DNA of 64,000 nucleotides from Acrocarpospora phusangensis (lineage in GTDB: Bacteria > Actinomycetota > Actinomycetes > Streptosporangiales > Streptosporangiaceae), in contig NZ_BOOA01000005.1 of assembly GCF_016862995.1 (NCBI RefSeq), forward strand, positions 62,001 through 126,000, in the 5' to 3' direction. Below the pieces are notes generated by a model. It was not told where the DNA came from and did not search any database. It saw nothing but the letters and a program-made list of their open reading frames with translations. A program made the position numbers and the translations under genes. Below are positions 58,198-64,000 of the stretch, piece by piece (within the stretch, counting starts at the first letter, position 1; the number at the start of each line of letters is the position of its first letter).

Positions 58198-59421
58198 CTA
58201 CTTCCAGCGGGCAGCCTTTCTCCGGCTTGCCGCGTCGAGCAGTAGCTTCGCGGCCATCGTCGTGCCGTCGGTGCGGATCGCGGCGGCCACGGCCGACGCT
58301 CGGGCCCGGGTCTCGGGGGCCAGGGCGGTCCTGAGCGCGGCCGACAGGGACTCGGTGGTCGGAGTGGGACCGTCGTGGCCCGCGCCGATGCCCAGGTCGG
58401 CCACCCGGCCCGCCCAGTAGAGCTGGTCTCCCGCCTGGGGGACAACCACCTGGGGAGCGCCGGCCCTGGCGGCCGTCGTCGTCGTTCCCGCGCCGCCGTG
58501 ATGGACGACGGCGGCCACCCGGGCGAACAGCGCCTGGTGGTTGACCTCGCCGACGGCGAAACAGTCGTCCCGATCGTCGATCAGGGCCAGGCCGGCCCAG
58601 CCGCGACCGACGAGCGCGCGGCGGCCCTGCGCGCGGATCGCCTCGATGGCCGCCCGGGCGGTGTCCTCCGAGACGCCGCGCATGCTGCCGAAACCGGCGT
58701 ACACCGGGGGTTCGCCGGCGTCCAGGAACGCCAGCAAGCCGGCGGGGAGCGGCCGTTCGTCCGGCAGGATCCACGCGCCGGTGTGGACGACGTCGAGGTC
58801 CGGGGTCTGCCGCCACGGGCCCAGGGTCGGGTCCGCCGCCAGCCATGGCCGGTCGGTGAAGATGAAACCGCGCACGTCGTCGACCCGGGGCAGGCCGATC
58901 GAAGCCCGGTGGGTGTTGAGCGCTTCGCCGTGCAGCGCGTTGAAGGTCCGGGCGTTCAGGTCCCACAGCACCCGGTTGTCCGTCACCCCCGGCGGGACCG
59001 ACTCTCCCGCCAGGACCAGCGGCGGCGGATGGTACGGCGACGGCAGCAGGAACGAGCAGAAGGTCGCGTACACGTAGGGGATGTCCAGCTTCTCCGCCAC
59101 CGACCGCGAGGCGAAATGCGCCAGCCCGGTCGCCAGGAGCGCGTCGTATCCCTCGGCCGCCGCCGCGATGGTGTCGTACAGCGCGGCCAGTTCGGACACG
59201 CGCCGGGACGCCTCCGCAGCGGACGAGGGCCGCACCATCGAGCCCATCGGCGGGCCGACCGGCACCAGCGGCACGCCGACACCGGTCAGCAACTCCGCGA
59301 ACTCCTCGTCCGGCGGCGCGCACACCCGCACCTCCGCGCCGAGCTCCCGCAGTCGCACGGCGAGCCCCGCCACCGGTTCGACATCGCCCCGCGACCCGTA
59401 CGTCGACAACAACACCCGCAT
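58198..59421 (-). CDS. rgt: Rifamycin-type glycosyltransferase (MGT/GT1 family)
   Basis: A 407-residue GT-B enzyme. The N-terminus MRVLLSTYGSRGDVEPVAGLA and VRVCAPPDEEFAELL are typical of antibiotic glycosyltransferases, with the UDP-sugar-binding motif HHGGAGTTTTAARAGAPQVVVPQAGDQ in the C-lobe. Rgt enzymes glucosylate the C-23 hydroxyl of rifamycins. The assignment rests on family resemblance plus the RAE block immediately upstream. The ATG at 59421 has GGGGG six bases before it. Another macrolide-type glycosyltransferase is the main alternative if the RAE were absent. Confidence 0.85.
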   Translation of the reverse strand: MRVLLSTYGSRGDVEPVAGLAVRLRELGAEVRVCAPPDEEFAELLTGVGVPLVPVGPPMGSMVRPSSAAEASRRVSELAALYDTIAAAAEGYDALLATGLAHFASRSVAEKLDIPYVYATFCSFLLPSPYHPPPLVLAGESVPPGVTDNRVLWDLNARTFNALHGEALNTHRASIGLPRVDDVRGFIFTDRPWLAADPTLGPWRQTPDLDVVHTGAWILPDERPLPAGLLAFLDAGEPPVYAGFGSMRGVSEDTARAAIEAIRAQGRRALVGRGWAGLALIDDRDDCFAVGEVNHQALFARVAAVVHHGGAGTTTTAARAGAPQVVVPQAGDQLYWAGRVADLGIGAGHDGPTPTTESLSAALRTALAPETRARASAVAAAIRTDGTTMAAKLLLDAASRRKAARWK

Positions 59422-59452
59422 CTCGCACCCCCGATTCCTTACCGGTTCCGGC

Positions 59453-59515
59453 GATTCTGCGGCACACCCCGGCTCTTGCCGCAAGCCCCCCGGCTCGCTA
59501 TACGTTGAGAGTGGA
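59453..59515 (-). promoter_or_regulatory. Rifamycin-associated element (RAE) within extended promoter block of rgt
   Basis: On the minus strand GGGGCTTGCGGCAAG occupies 59475-59489; TATAGCG is at 59496-59502, TCCACT at 59510-59515 and GTGCCGCAGAATC at 59453-59465. The order and spacings equal those at helR, with no gaps over 63 bp. The block ends 31 bp before the rgt ATG. Confidence 0.88.
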
Positions 59516-59529
59516 AGGCGCGCCTCGGG

Positions 59530-60078
59530 TTACGAGCGCCCGCCGAACTGCCAGTTGTGCACCTCGATGTCGGCATACCTGTCAGCGGTCAGGACGGCGC
59601 GTGCCGTGTCCGCGTCCGGTGCCAGGACCAGTGCCGCCGTGCCCAGCCAGGCCGCGCCGTCGTCGGACGACAGTGGCCCGTACGCGATCACCGTGTCCCG
59701 GTCGGCCGGTACGGCGAGGTCGGCGGCCTGCCCCATGCCGAGGCCGAGCACCAGGTACCTGTTGCCGCCTTCCCGGCCGCCCGGGAAGTCCCACATGGTT
59801 CGCCCCAGTGTGTTGCGCCACCGTCGCAGCAGTACGTCCCGGTAGACACCGGCCTGGTAGGTCGGCTCGTCGAAGGCGAACGCGCGGGCGGCGGCGGGAT
59901 CCGGAAGGTCGACGATGTGCACGCTGCCGGTGGGGGTGTCGCGGTCGTCGGCGAGGGTCGGGCCCCGGGCGATCATCTCGGTCGCGTACCGGTCCATGTA
60001 GGACCAGTGCTCTTCGAGCAGTTCGTGGCGGAGGGCCAGGGAGCCGGGCCGGTCGCGGTGGTAGCAGAAGAACTCCAT
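59530..60078 (-). CDS. Protein with two YCII-like domains
   Basis: A 182-residue protein in which the YCII ferredoxin-like fold seems to occur twice: residues 1-90 (MEFFCYHRDRPGSLALRHELLEEHWSYMDRY and GSVHIVDLPDPAAARAFAFDEPTYQAGVY) and about 105-182 (VIAYGPLSSDDGAAWLGTAALVLAPDADTARAVLTADRYADIEVHNW). The first His (EEHW) and Asp pattern is the usual conserved site. Function is unknown. An ATG at 60078 is used; GTG at 60084 is possible. It is transcribed on its own toward the rgt promoter. Confidence 0.7.
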   Translation of the reverse strand: MEFFCYHRDRPGSLALRHELLEEHWSYMDRYATEMIARGPTLADDRDTPTGSVHIVDLPDPAAARAFAFDEPTYQAGVYRDVLLRRWRNTLGRTMWDFPGGREGGNRYLVLGLGMGQAADLAVPADRDTVIAYGPLSSDDGAAWLGTAALVLAPDADTARAVLTADRYADIEVHNWQFGGRS

Positions 60079-60136
60079 GCCCACAGTCTCGTTGGGCCAC
60101 TGGCCGAGGCGGGCGTTGTCGTCGGTCCTGCTCGGC

Positions 60137-60955
60137 TCACGCTGGGCCGGGCGGTCCGCCGGTGCGGTCGGTGGAGATCGGGAGGCACAGCGGGGTGCCG
60201 GTGACGGGGTGGGGGATCACCACGGCTTCGACGCCGAAGACGGTTCGGATCAGGTCGGGGGTGAGGAGGTCGGCGGGGGTGCCGGTGGCGTGGACGCCGC
60301 CGTCGGCGACGGCGATGAGGTGGTGGGCGTACTGGGCGGCCTGGTTGAGGTCGTGCAGCACCATGACGACGGTGCGGCCCTCGGTGCGGTTGAGGTCGGC
60401 CAGCAGGTTGAGGACGTCGAGCTGGTGGGCGATGTCGAGGTAGGTGGTCGGCTCGTCCAGCAGCATGATCGGGGTCTCCTGGGCGAGGGCCATCGCGATC
60501 CAGGCGCGCTGGCGCTGGCCGCCGGAGAGCCGGTGCAGGGGGTGTTCGGCGAGGTCGTCGAGGCCGGCGGCGGTCAGCGCGTACGCGACGGCGGCGTGGT
60601 CCTGCGGGGTGTCGCGGGAGAACAGGCCGCGGTGCGGGTGGCGGCCGAAGCCGCACAGCTCCCGTACGGTGAGGGTCTCGGGGGCCGTGGGGGTCTGCGG
60701 CAGCAGGGCGAGCAGCCGGGCGACGGAGCGGCGGGGTTCGGCGGCGATGTCCTTGCCGTCGAGCAGGACCGTGCCGCCGAGCGGGTCGAGGGCGCGGCCC
60801 AGGGTGCGCAGCAGGGTGGACTTGCCGCAGCCGTTGGCGCCGATGAGCGCGGTGATCCTGCTCTCGGGGATGTCGACGGTCACGTCGCCGAGGACCACGG
60901 TGGCGCCGTAGCCGGTGGTCAGGTCGCGGGCGCCGAGCCGGTGCGCGTCAGGCAT
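60137..60955 (-). CDS. Iron-siderophore ABC transporter ATPase (FecE/FepC-like)
   Basis: A 272-residue ATPase: Walker A GANGCGKST, Q-loop ALLPQTPTAPETLTV, GFGRHPHRGLF and signature LSGGQRQRAWIAMALAQ, Walker B IMLLDEPTTYLDIAHQ and switch VLHDLNQAAQYA. These are the classic features of siderophore, haem and B12 importers. The ATG overlaps the permease stop by 8 nt. It is the last gene of a four-gene operon that reads leftward. Confidence 0.93.
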   Translation of the reverse strand: MPDAHRLGARDLTTGYGATVVLGDVTVDIPESRITALIGANGCGKSTLLRTLGRALDPLGGTVLLDGKDIAAEPRRSVARLLALLPQTPTAPETLTVRELCGFGRHPHRGLFSRDTPQDHAAVAYALTAAGLDDLAEHPLHRLSGGQRQRAWIAMALAQETPIMLLDEPTTYLDIAHQLDVLNLLADLNRTEGRTVVMVLHDLNQAAQYAHHLIAVADGGVHATGTPADLLTPDLIRTVFGVEAVVIPHPVTGTPLCLPISTDRTGGPPGPA

Positions 60956-62048
60956 GCTTTCTGGTCTCTCGGATGAGGAGGTACAGGAGGTAGGGGCCGC
61001 CCACGACCACGGCGACGATGCCGGCCGGGATCTCGTTCGGCACGGCCACGACACGGCCGGCGAAGTCGGCGAGGCAGAGGATCAGCGCGCCCGTGAGGGC
61101 GGCCATCGGCACCAGGCGGTGGCCGCGTGAACCGACCGCGAACCGGGCCAGGTGCGGGGCCAGCAGCCCGAGGAAGCCGATGCCGCCCACGCTCGTCACG
61201 GCCCCCGCGGTGAGCAGCACCGCCGCGGTGACGAGCAGGGCGCGCACCCGTACGGGATGCCGGCCCAGGCTGACCACGCTGTCGTCGCCGAAGCCCGCCA
61301 CGTCCACCGAGCGGGTGGCCAGGACGACCAGCGGCAGGCAGACGGCCAGCCAGGCGAGCAGCGCGGTCACGTCGGCGCGGTCGCTGCCGTACACGCTGCC
61401 GGCCAGCCAGACCATGGCCTGGTCGGCGCTCTGCGGTTCGCGTACGAGGAGGTATTCGATGGCCGCGCCCGCCAGCGCGGAGAGGGCGGCGCCGACCAGG
61501 ACGAGGGTGGTCAGGCTGCCGCCGAGGCGGCGGCTGATGAGCAGCAGGCCCGCGGCGGTGACGGAGGTGCCGGCGATCACGCCCACCGGGATGGCCCACG
61601 CCTGGGCGGCGGGGGAGCTGAGCATCACCGCGGCCATCGCGCCGACGCCGCCGCCCTTGGTGAAGCCGACGACGTCCGGGGAGGCGAGCGGGTTGCGCAG
61701 GGCGGCCTGGAGGAACACGCCGGCGACCCCGAGCGCGGCCCCGGCCAGGATGGAGACGGCGACGCGGGGCAGCCGGTACTCCTGCACGATGAACGTGTTC
61801 GCGCCTCCCGTCAGGCCGTCGACGACGTCGGCGGGGGACAGGGAGACTGCGCCGAACGCGATGCCGGCCAGGGCGGTGGCGAGCAAAAGGATCAAGGCGA
61901 CGGCGTATGCGACAAGGGCCGTCCGGCGCCGGGCGGGCCGGGCGTTGGCGGCGTGCAGGCTGAGGGCGGCGAGGGTGGCGAGGGCGCTCTTGACGGCCGA
62001 TGCGGTCCGTGGCCGGGCCGGGGTCTTCCCGGGGGTCCTGGGAGTCAT
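60948..62048 (-). CDS. Iron-siderophore ABC transporter permease (FecD/FepG-like)
   Basis: A 366-residue FecCD permease with about ten membrane segments. FIVQEYRLPRVAVSILAGAALGVAGVFLQAALRNPLASPDVVGFTKG and VGGIGFLGLLAPHLARF match the family. A cytoplasmic N-terminal stretch of about 45 residues rich in Arg, Pro and Thr is longer than usual. The ATG overlaps nothing but lies on the upstream stop region (62045-62048, ATGA). Confidence 0.92.
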   Translation of the reverse strand: MTPRTPGKTPARPRTASAVKSALATLAALSLHAANARPARRRTALVAYAVALILLLATALAGIAFGAVSLSPADVVDGLTGGANTFIVQEYRLPRVAVSILAGAALGVAGVFLQAALRNPLASPDVVGFTKGGGVGAMAAVMLSSPAAQAWAIPVGVIAGTSVTAAGLLLISRRLGGSLTTLVLVGAALSALAGAAIEYLLVREPQSADQAMVWLAGSVYGSDRADVTALLAWLAVCLPLVVLATRSVDVAGFGDDSVVSLGRHPVRVRALLVTAAVLLTAGAVTSVGGIGFLGLLAPHLARFAVGSRGHRLVPMAALTGALILCLADFAGRVVAVPNEIPAGIVAVVVGGPYLLYLLIRETRKHA

Positions 62049-63061
62049 CGGTGGCGCTGCCTCGCCGCGAGTAGGAGAAACGTCGGCGTCCCGATCAGCG
62101 CCGTCACGATGCCGACCGGGAGCTCCGCCGGGAAGGCGACGACCCGGCCGAGCAGGTCGGCGCAGACCAGCAGCAGCGGCCCGCCGACCAGGCACAGCCC
62201 GGCCAGCCGCCGCAGGTCCCCGCCGCCGGGCAGCCGGCGCACGATGTGCGGCACGATCAGGCCGACGAAGCCGATCGGGCCGCTGACCGCGACCGCCGAC
62301 CCGGCCAGGAGCACGACCAGCAGCGAGGCGAGGGCGGCGACGTGCCGGGTGTTCTGGCCGAGCGACTGCCCGGTCGTCACGTCGAGTTCGAGGACGCCGA
62401 GGTGCCGCCCGAACAGCAGCGCCGCCGCGCACCCGGCGATCGTGAACGGCAGGATCACCGAGACCTTCGACCAGTCCGCCCCCGTCACCGAGCCCGCGAG
62501 CCAGAACACCAGGTCCTGGGTGCTGGCGCTCATGATGAGCAGGGCCTGGACGAGCGCGGTGAGCACGAGCTGCAGAGTGATGCCGGCCAGGGCGAGCCCC
62601 ACGGTGGTCACCGCGCCGGAGAGCGACAGGAACCACATGATCGCCCCGACCGCGGCCGCCCCCGCGAAGGCGGGCAGCACGGTTCCGCCCGTGCCGAGGC
62701 CCGGCAGGATCGCGACGGTCAGGACGATGGCCACCGAGGCGCCGGCGTTGATGCCGAAGGTCTGCGGGGAGGCCAGCGGGTTGCGGGTGAGAGTCTGCGC
62801 GAGCAGCCCGGCGACGGCGAGATTGGCCCCGACGAGGACGGCCAGTACGGCCCGCGGGAGCCGTACGTCGAGGACCAGCGCGTGGTCGGCCGACCCGTCC
62901 CAGACCAGCAGCCCCTGCAGGGCCCGGCTGAACGACAGGCCGGAGGCCCCGACGCACACGCTGGCGACCACCGCCACGGCGAGGAGTCCCGCCATGGCGA
63001 GGACCGGCGCCGGGGCCTTCCTGATCTCGCTGCTGACCGTGTGCTGGTCAGGCGTCGCCAT
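62045..63061 (-). CDS. Iron-siderophore ABC transporter permease (FecC/FepD-like)
   Basis: A 338-residue FecCD permease with about ten membrane segments. LVLDVRLPRAVLAVLVGANLAVAGLLAQTLTRNPLASPQTFGINAGAS and GPIGFVGLIVPHIVRRLPG are diagnostic. It forms a heterodimer with the next permease. Overlap with the binding-protein gene is 14 nt and with the other permease 4 nt. Confidence 0.93.
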   Translation of the reverse strand: MATPDQHTVSSEIRKAPAPVLAMAGLLAVAVVASVCVGASGLSFSRALQGLLVWDGSADHALVLDVRLPRAVLAVLVGANLAVAGLLAQTLTRNPLASPQTFGINAGASVAIVLTVAILPGLGTGGTVLPAFAGAAAVGAIMWFLSLSGAVTTVGLALAGITLQLVLTALVQALLIMSASTQDLVFWLAGSVTGADWSKVSVILPFTIAGCAAALLFGRHLGVLELDVTTGQSLGQNTRHVAALASLLVVLLAGSAVAVSGPIGFVGLIVPHIVRRLPGGGDLRRLAGLCLVGGPLLLVCADLLGRVVAFPAELPVGIVTALIGTPTFLLLAARQRHR

Positions 63062-64000
63062 AGACGTTCCGCAGGATCGTCTGGGCGATCACCTCGGCGG
63101 TGCCGAGGCCGCGGAACCGGGAGAACTGGTTGCGGTCGACCACGTAGACCTGCTTGTCCCGCTCGGCGGCGACGCCCTTCCAGGTGGCGGTGTCCTTCCA
63201 CTGGTCGTAGGCGGTGCCGGCGCCGTCGGTGGCGATGAGGAGCACGCCGGGGTTGACCGCCGCGACCCGCTCCAGACCGGCCCCGGACTCCGTGGGGTCG
63301 GTGGCCTGTACGGCCGGGGTGAGGCCGAGGGTCTGGAAGACCGAGCCGGTGAAGGAGGCGGCCGTGTGCAGGGTCATCGAGTCGGGGGTCGAGACGGCCA
63401 GCATGAAGGTGCGCTTCTCGTCTGCGGGGATCTTCGCCGCCAGGTCCGCCATGGTCTGTTCGTGCTTCTTGACGGCCTGCACGCCGGTCTCGCGGTCGCC
63501 GAGCGCCTCGCCGATGGTGACGACGGCGTCCTTGATCTCCTGGTAGCTGCCCTCCCAGCTGTTGAGGACGATGGTCGGGGCGATGGACCCGAGCTGCTTG
63601 TAGATCTTGGCGTGCCGGGTGGAGTCGGCGATGATCAGGTCGGGCTTGAGGCTGCTCACCAGCTCCAGGTTGGGCTCCAGCCGGGTGCCGACGGAGGTGT
63701 ATTCGATCTTCTTGTCGAGGAGCTGCTGGATGCGCTCCGCCGACTCGTCGTCGGCGATGCCCACCGGGGTGACGCCGAGCAGGTCCAGCGCCTGGACGAA
63801 GGAGTACTCCAGGGCGACCACCCGCTGGGGCTTCGCACCGACCTCGGTGGTGCCGAGGACGTGGGTGATCGTGTGCGTGGGGCCGGCCGACGCGGCGCCG
63901 GACGAATCGCCGCCGCAGCCCGCGAGGACGGTGGCGCCCAGGAGCAGCGTCGCGATGGTCGCGACCAGGGTTCTCCAGGAGCGTGAGTCCTGCCGGGGTG
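63048..64000 (-). CDS. Iron-siderophore ABC transporter binding lipoprotein (start beyond window)
   Basis: The frame is open to the right edge and gives 317 residues. The signal peptide is seen almost whole: basic residues (PRQDSRSW), a hydrophobic run and the lipobox VLAGC, so only a few N-terminal residues are missing. The mature domain is a class III periplasmic fold: RVVALEYSFVQALDLLGVTPVGIA, LKPDLIIADSTRHAKIY, PTIVLNSWEG. It resembles FecB/YfmC-like iron-citrate or hydroxamate binders; the ligand is not certain. It is the first gene of the operon that continues with two permeases and the ATPase. Confidence 0.9.
   Translation of the reverse strand, partial: PRQDSRSWRTLVATIATLLLGATVLAGCGGDSSGAASAGPTHTITHVLGTTEVGAKPQRVVALEYSFVQALDLLGVTPVGIADDESAERIQQLLDKKIEYTSVGTRLEPNLELVSSLKPDLIIADSTRHAKIYKQLGSIAPTIVLNSWEGSYQEIKDAVVTIGEALGDRETGVQAVKKHEQTMADLAAKIPADEKRTFMLAVSTPDSMTLHTAASFTGSVFQTLGLTPAVQATDPTESGAGLERVAAVNPGVLLIATDGAGTAYDQWKDTATWKGVAAERDKQVYVVDRNQFSRFRGLGTAEVIAQTILRNVYGDA

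Noticed and set aside
50424-59421. helR and rgt considered as part of a rifamycin biosynthetic cluster.
   Set aside because: No polyketide synthase, AHBA or tailoring genes occur in the window. RAE-linked resistance genes are widespread in non-producers.
1-64000. Search for tRNA, rRNA, riboswitches and insertion sequences.
   Set aside because: No cloverleaf with CCA-proximal features, rRNA core motif, T-box or cobalamin-type riboswitch, transposase or terminal inverted repeats could be recognised by eye; weakly structured RNAs may be missed.

Overview
The window reads as high-GC actinobacterial chromosome. Codons end almost always in G or C, GTG and TTG starts are common, genes are packed with 1-14 nt overlaps, and Shine-Dalgarno sites are often weak or absent. 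The mix of an AftD-like arabinofuranosyltransferase tail, paired DUF3068 proteins, DUF6223, a TioE-type regulator and rifamycin-response elements fits the Streptosporangiales, though genus cannot be fixed from sequence alone. No tRNA, rRNA, CRISPR array, integrase or transposase was recognised.

Layout. (1) 1-9109: a cell-envelope block with an AftD-like C-terminus, a GT-C type membrane protein, three acyltransferase-3 domains in two genes (one gene is a two-domain fusion), two DUF3068 membrane proteins and a methyltransferase. Short palindromes flank the DUF3068 genes. (2) 9118-11414: a metal-type MerR divergon with a Cys-Cys protein, and an SDR/HxlR pair. (3) 11675-16579: a branched-chain-amino-acid-type ABC importer with a fused permease-ATPase and a strong hairpin after the binding-protein gene. 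(4) 16586-25784: a double-HTH MerR regulator divergent from an erythromycin-esterase-like enzyme, a secreted subtilase with a nearby TrmB-like regulator, a VOC protein, two secreted carbohydrate-binding proteins and a second MerR. (5) 25985-35808: small oxidoreductases, regulators and membrane proteins, including three likely decayed or truncated genes (a half-size MFS transporter, a headless SDR and a histidine kinase without a sensor). (6) 35903-50114: a catabolic island. Seven overlapping minus-strand genes (DUF6282 hydrolase, BKACE, cupin, HpaI aldolase, SDR, Fe-ADH, SSADH-type ALDH) diverge from an IclR regulator, a polyamine-type ABC importer, a second IclR, a cyclase-type hydrolase and a gamma carbonic anhydrase. 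TGTTCA-containing motifs recur at its promoters. (7) 50102-59515: two rifamycin-type resistance genes, helR (RNA polymerase-recycling ATPase) and rgt (rifamycin glycosyltransferase). Each is preceded by a rifamycin-associated element inside an ungapped 63-bp conserved block. helR also has a possible 15-codon leader ORF whose stop overlaps the helR start. Between them lie MerR/aldo-keto reductase, TetR/MMPL, methyltransferase and MarR genes. (8) 59530-64000: a double-YCII protein and an iron-siderophore ABC importer running off the right edge.

The two best candidates for something not yet described are the extended promoter-RAE-leader architecture of the helR/rgt pair and the BKACE-HpaI-SSADH island with its own importer and two IclR regulators.
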